From JAXMDC01 sp046349035 (GTDB taxonomy: Bacteria; Pseudomonadota; Alphaproteobacteria; Rhizobiales; Kaistiaceae): DNA of 64,000 nucleotides. Below are positions 33,357-42,600 of this stretch, one piece after another. Numbering within the stretch: the stretch's first letter is position 1; every line of letters starts with the position of its first letter. The notes below the pieces were generated by a model, which did no database searches, was not told the origin of the DNA, and worked only from the letters and a program-made list of their open reading frames with translations. The stretch is taken from contig JAXMDC010000004.1 of the NCBI GenBank assembly GCA_046349035.1, positions 186,001-250,000 of the forward strand, given 5' to 3'. Position numbers and translations under genes: made by a program.

Positions 33357-34943
33357 ATGGCGCCTCGCGTTCTCATTTCCGACAACCTGTCCAAGACCGC
33401 GGTTGCCATCCTCAAGGATCGCGGTGTCGACGTCGACTACCGGCCAGAACTTGGCAAGGACAAGGAAGCATTGCTCGCCGCCATCGGCGATTTCGACGGG
33501 CTTGCCGTCCGCTCCGCCACCAAGGTTACGGAGAAGCTGATCGACGCCGGCAAACGGCTGCGCGTCATCGGCCGCGCCGGCATCGGTGTCGACAATGTCG
33601 ACATCGCCAAGGCTACCAAGCGCGGCATCATCGTGATGAACACGCCTTACGGCAATTCCATCACCACAGCCGAGCATGCAATCGCCATGATGTTCGCCGT
33701 CGCCCGGCAGATCCCCGAGGCGAACGCCTCCACCCAGGCCGGCAAGTGGGAAAAGAACCGCTTCATGGGGGTCGAGATCGCCGGCAAGACCCTCGGCGTC
33801 ATTGGCTGCGGCAATATCGGCGCCATCGTCGCCAACCGTGCGATCGGCCTAAAGATGAAGGTTGTTGCCTACGACCCCTATCTTGCTGCCGAGCGCGCCC
33901 GCGAACTCGGCGTTGAAAAGGTCGAACTCGACGACCTCTTCCGCCGCGCTGACTTCATTACTCTCCATACGCCGCTGACTGACCAGACCCGCAACATCAT
34001 CGACGCCGCCGCCATGGAGAAGATGAAGAAAGGTGTCCGCATCATCAATTGCGCCCGGGGCGGCCTTATTGTCGAGGAAGCGCTTGCCGCCGCCATCCAA
34101 TCCGGAAAGGTTGCCGGCGCAGGCCTCGACGTATTTGCCGTGGAGCCGGCCGAGAAGAACGTGCTGTTCGGCCTCCCGAACGTGGTCTGCACGCCGCACC
34201 TCGGCGCCTCCACCACTGAGGCGCAGGAGAATGTCGCCTTGCAAATCGCCGAGCAGATGGCCGACTATCTGACCACCGGCGCGGTCACCAACGCCCTCAA
34301 TATGCCGACGATCTCGGCCGAGGAGGCGCCGATGCTGGCGCCTTTCGTCAAGCTCGCCGAGCAGCTCGGCTCGTTCGCGGGCCAGTTGACCGAGAGCGGA
34401 TTGACCAGGCTCCGCATCGAATATGCCGGCACCGTCGCAGACATGAATACCCGCGCACTGACAGCCGCGGCGCTCGCCGGCATCCTTCGGCCGGCCCTGC
34501 AGCAGGTTAATATCGTCTCGGCCCCGACAATCGCTCGCGATCGCGGCATCCAGGTCGAGGAGATCCGGCGCGACCAGCAGGGTGCCTACGAGACGTATAT
34601 TCGCCTGACAGTCGTCACCGACCAGCAAGAACGCTCGGTCGCCGGCACCGTGTTCTCCGACGGCAAGCCGCGGATCATCCAGATCAAGGGCATCAATATG
34701 GAGGCGGAGTTCGCGCCGGAGATGCTTTACGTCACCAACCGCGACAAGCCCGGCTTCATCGGCCGCCTCGGTACCCTGCTCGGCCAGGCCGGCGTTAACA
34801 TCGCCACCTTCAACCTCGGCCGCGAGGCGGCCGGAGCCGATGCCATCGCCCTCGTTCACGTCGACGAAGCGATCACTCCGCAGGTACTGACCGGCGTCCG
34901 CAATCTTGAGGGCGTGCTGCAAGCACGCCGACTAAGCTTCTGA
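33357..34943 (+). CDS. serA: D-3-phosphoglycerate dehydrogenase
   Basis: A 528-residue enzyme for the first step of serine synthesis. The order is a substrate domain, a NAD-binding Rossmann fold with GVIGCGNIGAIVANRA, the catalytic region INCARGGLIVEEAL and TPHLGASTTEAQENV (with catalytic His), an intervening domain, and a C-terminal ACT domain (LYVTNRDKPGFIGRLGTLLGQAGVNIATFNLGR) for regulation. The length matches the long type. Its TGA stop overlaps the proposed CTG start of the GNAT gene. Confidence 0.97.
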   Translation: MAPRVLISDNLSKTAVAILKDRGVDVDYRPELGKDKEALLAAIGDFDGLAVRSATKVTEKLIDAGKRLRVIGRAGIGVDNVDIAKATKRGIIVMNTPYGNSITTAEHAIAMMFAVARQIPEANASTQAGKWEKNRFMGVEIAGKTLGVIGCGNIGAIVANRAIGLKMKVVAYDPYLAAERARELGVEKVELDDLFRRADFITLHTPLTDQTRNIIDAAAMEKMKKGVRIINCARGGLIVEEALAAAIQSGKVAGAGLDVFAVEPAEKNVLFGLPNVVCTPHLGASTTEAQENVALQIAEQMADYLTTGAVTNALNMPTISAEEAPMLAPFVKLAEQLGSFAGQLTESGLTRLRIEYAGTVADMNTRALTAAALAGILRPALQQVNIVSAPTIARDRGIQVEEIRRDQQGAYETYIRLTVVTDQQERSVAGTVFSDGKPRIIQIKGINMEAEFAPEMLYVTNRDKPGFIGRLGTLLGQAGVNIATFNLGREAAGADAIALVHVDEAITPQVLTGVRNLEGVLQARRLSF

Positions 34944-35404
34944 GCGGACCCGTTCTTCGGCCGTATACGCCCGCCGACGAGGCGGCCGCCATAGACGCTT
35001 GGCTCCGCGCCTGGGAAGCGACTTATCCGTCGATCGATTTCCGCGCCCGGCTATCATGGTGGCGCCAGCGCTGGCGGGAAGAACTGGTGCCGGTGTGCCG
35101 CATCCTTGTCGCCACCGAGGCGGACCACCTTGTCGGTTTCGCCACGCTCGATCCCTCGACCGGCTATGTCGATCAGATCGTCGTCGTTCCGGAGCGCTGG
35201 AGCGGCGGAATCGGCCGAACAATGATCGAGTCGCTACAAACTCAGGCGGAGCGGTTGGAACTGCGCGTCAACCAGGACAACGCTCGCGCCCTCGGCTTCT
35301 ATCGTCGGCAGGGTTTCGCCATCATCGGACGAGCGGTGAACGAAATCTCCGGCGCGCCGGTGCTGGTGATGGGTTGGGAGCGTGGCGGCGCTGCGCCCAG
35401 ATAG
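34940..35404 (+). CDS. GNAT family N-acetyltransferase, probable CTG start
   Basis: About 154 residues. The family N-terminus is clear in frame: LRPYTPADEAAAIDAWLRAWEATYP and SWWRQRWREEL. Then come LVGFATLDPSTGYVDQIVV, the acetyl-CoA loop ERWSGGIGRTMIE, and NQDNARALGFYRRQGF. No ATG, GTG or TTG precedes this N-terminus; the frame opens only at a TGA near 34908. A CTG at 34940 overlaps the serA stop as CTGA, exactly where ATGA is usual, so CTG start use or an ATG-to-CTG mutation is likely. The first usual start codon is a GTG at about 35081, which would remove the N-terminal strand and helix. The acetyl acceptor is unknown. Confidence 0.75.
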   Translation: MSGPVLRPYTPADEAAAIDAWLRAWEATYPSIDFRARLSWWRQRWREELVPVCRILVATEADHLVGFATLDPSTGYVDQIVVVPERWSGGIGRTMIESLQTQAERLELRVNQDNARALGFYRRQGFAIIGRAVNEISGAPVLVMGWERGGAAPR

Positions 35405-35439
35405 GGGACCGGAAGCCGATGCTGCCAGTGTCACATCTG

Positions 35440-36369
35440 TTACACCCGCGTGCCGGCCGCCGCCCGCGCTCCCGACCCGCGCTGGGCGACAACGATCCCG
35501 GCCACAATCAAGCCGTAGCCGATGAAGTGGAACGGCGCTGCGTGCTCGCCGAGGAAGACGATCGCCAGCGCCGACCCGAAGACCGGCATGAGGTGGAAGA
35601 ACGGGCCGGCGCGATTGGCGCCGATCAGTTCGACGCCGCGGTTGAAGAAAAGGTAGGCGAGGATCGACGGCACGATCGCCACATAGGCGATCACGGCCAG
35701 AGCTTCGCCGCTCGGCGTCATCCGGGCGCCGCTGAGGAACTCGGCGACGGTGAACGGCCAGATCATCGCCTGGCCAATTAGGATCGTCGCCGCCAGCAGC
35801 GAAAGTGGCGCCGCTGTTGGGCGGCGGCGAAGCATCGCCGAGTAGAGGCCATAGAGCACCATCGCCGCCAGCATCCAAAGGTCGCCACTGTTAAGGCGGA
35901 GGCCGGCGATCGCACCAGGATCGCCGCGCGCGACGATGACCACGACGCCGACGAGCGAGGTGAGTATCCCGAGCACCTGCGCCCTGCTCAGTCGGTCGCC
36001 GAATAGCGCGAGCGACCACACGCCTATCAGCAACGGGCCGCTCGACTGCATGAGGAGGGCGTTCAGTGCCTCGGTGTATTGGAGGCCATAATAGGCCATC
36101 GTGTTATAGGCGCCGATCCCGGTGGCGCTGAGAATCAATACGACCGGCAGGCTGGCGCGGATCGCCGGCCAGTCCGCCTTGAGCCCTCGCCACGCAAAGG
36201 GCAGCAGCACCAAGCCCGCAGCGCTCCAGCGAATTTGCGCTAAGGCGACCGGCGGCACTCTGCCCGCGATGAAACGTCCCAGCACGATGTTCCCGGCCCA
36301 GAACAGCGAGGTCAACGATAGGAGGATGTAGGGCTGGCGAAACAGCCATCGGCCCAATTCGGCGAGCAT
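35440..36369 (-). CDS. EamA/DMT-superfamily inner-membrane transporter
   Basis: A 309-residue protein with ten hydrophobic segments in two EamA repeats; typical pieces are SLTSLFWAGNIVLGRF, ALNALLMQSSGPLLIGVWSLALFGD and YLFFNRGVELIGANRAGPFFHLMPVFGSALAIVFLGE. These carriers export amino acids or other metabolites; the substrate cannot be read from the sequence. The start is the ATG at 36369; a longer frame to 36450 looks noncoding. It converges with the GNAT gene and diverges from purA. Confidence 0.88.
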   Translation of the reverse strand: MLAELGRWLFRQPYILLSLTSLFWAGNIVLGRFIAGRVPPVALAQIRWSAAGLVLLPFAWRGLKADWPAIRASLPVVLILSATGIGAYNTMAYYGLQYTEALNALLMQSSGPLLIGVWSLALFGDRLSRAQVLGILTSLVGVVVIVARGDPGAIAGLRLNSGDLWMLAAMVLYGLYSAMLRRRPTAAPLSLLAATILIGQAMIWPFTVAEFLSGARMTPSGEALAVIAYVAIVPSILAYLFFNRGVELIGANRAGPFFHLMPVFGSALAIVFLGEHAAPFHFIGYGLIVAGIVVAQRGSGARAAAGTRV

Positions 36370-36549
36370 TTTTCGGCATTCCCCGCCAGCGCGGTTGACC
36401 CTTATCCGGTCTGCCGCCGCGTCGCAAAGCCGGCCGCCTGACGCCTGCAAAGAGTGGTCGCGGCTGGACAGGGTGGCGGCTATAGTCCGCCGCGCTTCGG
36501 CCCGCGCGGGCTGGACTCATGGACTAAAGGGGCGGTTGGGGGCCGGCGA

Positions 36550-37842
<1,293 letters not shown>

Positions 37843-37869
37843 CGGCCGGACGCGATTAGAGCGGATGAG

Positions 37870-39531
37870 ATGGCGGAATTCTACCTGGTCCTGAAGAAGG
37901 CCGTCGGCGGCCTTCACCCCAACACGACGGAAACCCGCCGGGGCGTGTACGAAAAGGCGCGCAACGCCTTGATTGCGCAGCTGAAAGGCATCAACCCGCC
38001 GCTTTCGAACGCAGAGATCTCGCGGCGCCGCCTGGAAATGGAAGAAGCGATCCGGCGGGTCGAGCGTGAGAATGCCGAGGCCTTACAAGCAACCTTTCCG
38101 GGCAGCGACACCGCCGCGCTCGCCGAGCCGCAGCAGCCACGCGCCGCCGACACCGACTGGCCGCCCCCCTCTCCGCCGCTCACGCGCGAGCCGGATTGGG
38201 CGCCCCGCCGCTATGCCGGCGACCCGCCCCCCCGTTATCCGTCACGCACGCCCGAATATGCCGATGTCGGTCCGGCCCGACTTGCACGCCGCGAACCGTT
38301 CCCCGATCGTTCCGAGCCGCCGCCGATGGGACGGAGCGGCCCGGACGATTTCGATGGCGACCGCCGTGGCCCGCAGGCCTTTGAGTGGGCCTCCGGCGAG
38401 CGGCGAGATTTCGATTACCGCGAGCCGGACCGCAGCCCGCCGCCCCGGCGCCGGGTCGCCGTCGACCCGGAACCGAGGCGGAGCGCCGCACCGATCGCCG
38501 ACGCTGACGAATATGCCGGGCGCGGCAAGCCCAAGCGCCGCGGTACGGCCCGCCCGGAAGCAGAACCCCGCGCCCCCCGCAAATCTCGTCTGCCCTCCCT
38601 TATCCTGCTGGTGCTCTTCCTTTCACTCATTGGGTTGGTGGGATTTGTTGCTCTGCAGAACCGTGAGGCAGTCGCTCGGGTGATCAAGGACCCCCGACAG
38701 ATCGTCAGCGTCATCAGAGATATCGTCAGTGCGAGCGGACCCGCCCGCCCGCCGTCACCCGCCCCACCGGTTGCCGGCAAGACGGACACGCAAGTCGCCC
38801 AGGCCTCCGGTGTTCGCCAGATCCTCGCCGGCGAGCGAGAGTTGCCGCCGGCCGAGGCGCCAATAGCTGCTCCCGTGACCCCGGTGCCCGACCCGCCGCC
38901 CGCCCCGGTTCTGCCGACAACGCCGCTACCGCCGCCGGTGACCCAAAAGGTCACTTTCATCGAGGAATCGACGACCAATCCCGGGCAGATCAGCGCAACC
39001 CTGACCGGGTCCGTGGTCTGGAGCGTAAGCGAGGGTGCCGACGGGACTGCAGTCCTTGCCAAGATCACCGTTCCCGACCGCAAACTCGAACTCAGCATGT
39101 TGTTCCACAAGAACAACGACACCACCGCGAGCCACCAGGTGGATATCAACGTTTCGCTCGGCGTTGGCTCAAGCATCGGCTCGGTCGATCTGATTCCGAC
39201 AATCGTCTTCAAGGCCAACGACAAGGACGCTGGCTCACGCCTGGCCGGTCGCTCTATCAAGATCGTCGAGGCCTGCTCTTCTCCGACTGCGGCCGCACCC
39301 AAGTGCCGCGACGTCAACAACAAGCCGGCGGCGGCGGCCCCCGGGGTCTATTGGGTCGCACTCTCTCCCGCCAAGCCTGACGTCGCCGCCAACATCGCTC
39401 TGCTGCGCGAGAAGCCGCTGATCGACTTGCCGATTGCTTACAAATCCGGCCAGCGCGCGATCATAACAATCGAGAAGGGCGCCGCCGCCACCGCGATGTT
39501 CAATCGCGCCCTGCTCGCCTGGGGCAACTAG
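37870..39531 (+). CDS. Conserved membrane-anchored, proline-rich protein of unknown function
   Basis: A 553-residue protein starting 27 bases after purA. Residues 1-75 are a conserved-looking helical cap (FYLVLKKAVGGLHPNTTETRRGVYEKARNAL, EAIRRVERENAEAL). A long Pro/Arg/Asp-rich disordered linker follows. One transmembrane helix (about residues 240-262, LILLVLFLSLIGLVGFVAL) and a second Pro-rich linker come next. The last 190 residues form a beta-rich domain with two cysteines (EACSS, PKCRD). Similar proteins with the same N-terminus sit near purA or rpoH in Bradyrhizobium relatives, from memory. The likely arrangement is N-terminus in the cytoplasm and C-terminal domain in the periplasm. No function is assigned. 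Confidence 0.72.
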   Translation: MAEFYLVLKKAVGGLHPNTTETRRGVYEKARNALIAQLKGINPPLSNAEISRRRLEMEEAIRRVERENAEALQATFPGSDTAALAEPQQPRAADTDWPPPSPPLTREPDWAPRRYAGDPPPRYPSRTPEYADVGPARLARREPFPDRSEPPPMGRSGPDDFDGDRRGPQAFEWASGERRDFDYREPDRSPPPRRRVAVDPEPRRSAAPIADADEYAGRGKPKRRGTARPEAEPRAPRKSRLPSLILLVLFLSLIGLVGFVALQNREAVARVIKDPRQIVSVIRDIVSASGPARPPSPAPPVAGKTDTQVAQASGVRQILAGERELPPAEAPIAAPVTPVPDPPPAPVLPTTPLPPPVTQKVTFIEESTTNPGQISATLTGSVVWSVSEGADGTAVLAKITVPDRKLELSMLFHKNNDTTASHQVDINVSLGVGSSIGSVDLIPTIVFKANDKDAGSRLAGRSIKIVEACSSPTAAAPKCRDVNNKPAAAAPGVYWVALSPAKPDVAANIALLREKPLIDLPIAYKSGQRAIITIEKGAAATAMFNRALLAWGN

Positions 39532-39589
39532 GCCGGCATCGCCCGGACCGACTGCGGCTTGCAGCCGCTTGGCGCTTCCGCCATTCTAG

Positions 39590-39673
39590 GCCCTTCCGAG
39601 GGGAGCCCTTCTGGGCTGAGATGGCTTTCTGCCGAACCCTTTGAACCTGATCCGGGTCATGCCGGCGAAGGGA
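39590..39673 (+). promoter_or_regulatory. TPP riboswitch (THI element)
   Basis: The conserved blocks are all present in order: GAGGGGAGCCC, the CTGAGA block (GGGCTGAGATGGC), then ACCCTTTGAACCTGATCC, GGGTCATGCC and GGCGAAGGGA. P1 pairs CCCTTC (39591-39596) with GAAGGG (39667-39672). It lies about 60 bases before the permease start, so thiamine pyrophosphate should repress the downstream transporter. Confidence 0.97.
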
Positions 39674-39735
39674 CGGATCGCAATCCGGTTTGTCGCCCGC
39701 TCGCTTGCCTGCCCGCGCCGTGGAGTCCTGGGGCT

Positions 39736-40494
39736 ATGGCCAGCGTTACCGGCAGATTTGCGCGTGCGCTGCTGGCGGCCGTTTCGGTGCTCGCCGTTTG
39801 GCAGGCGCTTACCGTCGCCTTCAGTCTCCCGGCTTTCATTCTGCCCGGACCGGCACGTGTAGCCGCCGCCCTGGCCGCGCGCCCTGCCTTCTGGTCGGCG
39901 AACGCGCTGACCACCGGGCTTGAAGCGCTTGTAGGACTGGTGGCCGGATCGATCGCAGGTATCGCCCTTGCCGTGAGCATGGGTCGCTTTCCCCGCCTGC
40001 AGTACCTCTTGCAGCCGGTGATGGTTGTTAGCCAGTCCTTCCCGGTCTTCGCTCTCGCCCCACTCCTTGTCCTTTGGTTCGGGTTCGGCTTCGGATCAAA
40101 GATCGCCATGGCAGTCATCGCCATCTTCTTTCCCGTCGCCGCGGCGCTCGATGACGGTCTGCGGGCCACGCCACCGCATCTTCTCGACCTCGGCCGCCTA
40201 TATCGCGCTGCGCCGTATCAGGAGCTGTTCCTGCTGCGACTGCCGAGCGCGGTCCCACGCCTCGTGACCGGGCTTCGCCTCGCCTCCGTCTATGCTCCTA
40301 TCGGCGCACTCGTCGGCGAGTGGGTCGGTGCATCTTCCGGGCTTGGCTATGTCATGCTGCAGGCAAACGGCCGCTCACAAACCGACGTCGTCTTCGCCGC
40401 TCTGCTGATCGTCGCAACGCTTGCCGTCGCTCTCCGCGCTGTCGTCGATGCCGTCACAGCGCGACTCCTCTCCTGGTCGACCGACCCCTTTTGA
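39736..40494 (+). CDS. thiX: Thiamine-precursor ABC transporter permease, ThiX-like
   Basis: A 252-residue inner-membrane permease of the BPD/SsuC-TauC type with about six hydrophobic segments. The EAA loop is visible as LLDLGRLYRAAPYQELFLLRLPSAVPRLVTGLRLA, and the ending EWVGASSGLGYVMLQANGR is typical. The TPP riboswitch directly upstream assigns it to uptake of thiamine or a pyrimidine precursor such as formylaminopyrimidine. The start is the ATG at 39736; the reading frame is open through the riboswitch but cannot be coding there. No ATPase gene accompanies it. Confidence 0.87.
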   Translation: MASVTGRFARALLAAVSVLAVWQALTVAFSLPAFILPGPARVAAALAARPAFWSANALTTGLEALVGLVAGSIAGIALAVSMGRFPRLQYLLQPVMVVSQSFPVFALAPLLVLWFGFGFGSKIAMAVIAIFFPVAAALDDGLRATPPHLLDLGRLYRAAPYQELFLLRLPSAVPRLVTGLRLASVYAPIGALVGEWVGASSGLGYVMLQANGRSQTDVVFAALLIVATLAVALRAVVDAVTARLLSWSTDPF

Positions 40495-40629
40495 GCAATC
40501 GGGAACCGAGAAATGTCCGACAAGAATCGACTCGCTACTTTCGCCCGGGCGCTGCCTTGGCCGGCGCCGCCAGATCGATCCCGGGCGGACAGAGATCGCG
40601 TGACAATCCCCAACTGGAATCGGGTCGCT

Positions 40630-41559
40630 ATGAGAGTTTGGCTAGCCCTTCTCCTCGCCGCCCTTGCCGTCCCGGCTGCCGCAGCCGAACGTCTGACGGT
40701 CATCCTCGACTGGTTCGTGAACCCCGATCATGCGCCGCTGATCATCGCCAAGGAGGCCGGCTACTTCGCCCGCGAGGGTCTCGACGTGGAGTTGATCGCA
40801 CCCGCCGACCCCAGTCTGCCGCCGCGCCTCGTCGCCGCCGGCCAAGGCGACATCGCCGTCACTTACCAGGCCGACCTTGTCCTCAATGTTGCCGCCGGTC
40901 TGCCGTTGGTGCGGGTCGGCACGCTGGTCGAAACCCCGCTGAACTGCCTGATCGCCCTCAAGGCCGGTCCGATCAAGTCGCTGTCCGACCTTAAGGGAAA
41001 GCGCATCGGTTTCGCCGTCGCGAACCTCAAGGACGTCTATCTAGGCGCAATGCTGGCCACCGTCGGACTATCGACGGAGGACGCGACGCTCGTCGGCGTC
41101 AACTTCAACCTCGCCAATGCTCTCAAGGCCGGTCATGTCGATGCGATCATCGACGGCTTTCGCAATTTCGAACTCGTCGAGATGGAGCTCGCCGGGTATC
41201 CCGCCGTGGCGTTCTACCCCGAGGAAAATGGCGTCCCGGCCTATGACGAACTGATCTACGTCACGCGCGCCGCTCTCTCAGGCGACGACCGCATGCGGCG
41301 CTTTGTGGCTGCCGTCGAACAGGCGACGCTTTACCTGACCAACCACCCCACCGAGGCACTCAGTCTCATCCTCAAAGCCCACCCTGACCTCGACGACCCG
41401 CTCAATCGCCAAGCCTACACGGCAACCCTGTCGCGGTTTGCCAAGCGCCCAGGCGCGCTGGACCGCGCCCGCTATGAGCGTTTCGCGGCCTTTCTTCAGA
41501 AGCAAGGACTGATCGACCGCGCTCCCCGACTGGAGACCTACGCCATCCAGCCGATGTGA
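40630..41559 (+). CDS. thiY: Thiamine-precursor ABC transporter substrate-binding protein, ThiY-like
   Basis: About 309 residues of the NMT1/THI5-like family. From the ATG at 40630 it has a signal peptide (RVWLALLLAALAVPAAAA), then LTVILDWFVNPDHAPLIIAKEAGYFAREGLDVELI, the family signature, and KSLSDLKGKRIGFAV. This periplasmic protein delivers a pyrimidine precursor to the permease. An earlier in-frame ATG at 40513, 18 bases after thiX, would add 39 residues and bury the signal peptide; a GTG at 40600 is another option. Expression should follow the TPP riboswitch. Converges with rpoH, 12 bases apart. Confidence 0.86.
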   Translation: MRVWLALLLAALAVPAAAAERLTVILDWFVNPDHAPLIIAKEAGYFAREGLDVELIAPADPSLPPRLVAAGQGDIAVTYQADLVLNVAAGLPLVRVGTLVETPLNCLIALKAGPIKSLSDLKGKRIGFAVANLKDVYLGAMLATVGLSTEDATLVGVNFNLANALKAGHVDAIIDGFRNFELVEMELAGYPAVAFYPEENGVPAYDELIYVTRAALSGDDRMRRFVAAVEQATLYLTNHPTEALSLILKAHPDLDDPLNRQAYTATLSRFAKRPGALDRARYERFAAFLQKQGLIDRAPRLETYAIQPM

Positions 41560-41571
41560 GAACGAACTCGA

Positions 41572-42471
41572 TTAGTGAGCGGCCGCAATCTGCGGCCGCT
41601 CCAGGGCGAGCGCGCCATCGCGCACCGCCTTTTGCACCTTCTCGAAGGCCTTCACCTCGATTTGGCGGACCCGCTCGCGCGAGACGCCGAACTCGCTGGA
41701 GAGATCCTCCAGCGTCGCCGGCTCGTCGGTCAAACGACGCGCCTCAAAGATGCGCTTTTCGCGGTCGTTGAGAACGGTCAGCGCGTTCGCCAGCAGGCGC
41801 CTGCGCCCCTCGAGTTCCTCCGACTCCGCCAGGCGCTCCTCCTGGTCGGGCGTCTCGTCGACCAACCAATCTTGCCACTCCCCGGCATCGGCATCGGCGC
41901 GAATGGGAGCGTTGAGCGAAGCGTCGCCACCGAGGCGACGGTTCATCGCAACGACGTCATCCTTGCTGACACCGAGCTTGGTGGCGATCTGGTCGACATG
42001 CTCGGGTCTGAGATCGCCGTCCTCTATCGCCTGGATCTGGCCCTTGACGCGGCGGAGGTTGAAGAACAGCCGCTTCTGATTGGCGGTGGTCCCCATCTTC
42101 ACCAGCGACCATGATCTCAGGATGTATTCCTGGATGGCGGCCCGAATCCACCACATCGCGTAAGTAGCAAGGCGGAAGCCCTTCTCCGGTTCGAACCGCT
42201 TGACCGCCTGCATAAGGCCGACATTGCCTTCGGAAATGACTTCGCCGATCGGCAGGCCATAGCCGCGATAGCCCATGGCAATCTTGGCTACCAGTCTCAA
42301 ATGGCTGGTTACGAGGCGATGTGCCGCCTGGCGGTCGTCATGCTCGCGATAGCGCTTGGCAAGCATGTATTCCTCCTGCGGCGCCAGCATTGGGAACCGC
42401 CGGATCTGCTCTAAATATCGGGAAAGACCGGTTTCGCCGGCGACAATCATCGGTAGGCTGAGCTGGGCCAT
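41572..42471 (-). CDS. rpoH: RNA polymerase sigma-32 factor RpoH
   Basis: A 299-residue heat-shock sigma factor. Region 2 has LVTSHLRLVAKIAMGYRGYGLPIGEVISEGNVGLMQAV and the -10-binding FRLATYAMWWIRAAIQEYILRSWSLVKMGTT. The RpoH box QKRLFFNLRR is at about 132-140, and region 4 ends with LEDLSSEFGVSRERVRQIEVKAFEKVQ. The RpoH box separates it from RpoD and RpoS. The last codons and stop lie on an 11-base-pair hairpin (41577-41601). Confidence 0.96.
   Translation of the reverse strand: MAQLSLPMIVAGETGLSRYLEQIRRFPMLAPQEEYMLAKRYREHDDRQAAHRLVTSHLRLVAKIAMGYRGYGLPIGEVISEGNVGLMQAVKRFEPEKGFRLATYAMWWIRAAIQEYILRSWSLVKMGTTANQKRLFFNLRRVKGQIQAIEDGDLRPEHVDQIATKLGVSKDDVVAMNRRLGGDASLNAPIRADADAGEWQDWLVDETPDQEERLAESEELEGRRRLLANALTVLNDREKRIFEARRLTDEPATLEDLSSEFGVSRERVRQIEVKAFEKVQKAVRDGALALERPQIAAAH
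41577..41601. terminator. Stem-loop between convergent thiY and rpoH
   Basis: An 11-base-pair perfect stem GAGCGGCCGCA/TGCGGCCGCTC closes an ATC loop. It lies inside the last codons of rpoH and 18 bases after the thiY stop. No T-tract follows on either strand, so it may be a weak bidirectional terminator or an mRNA 3' end stabiliser. Confidence 0.5.
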
Positions 42472-42600
42472 CTAAGTGCACCCTTTCTCATGACGCTCCC
42501 ACGGCGGGCGAGCGACAAGCGCGGCTTCGGCCCGCGCATTGCGTTTGTATATAGTGCAAATGCGGCAGGAAACACGCGGTTGCCGCAGCCCTCCCCCGCG

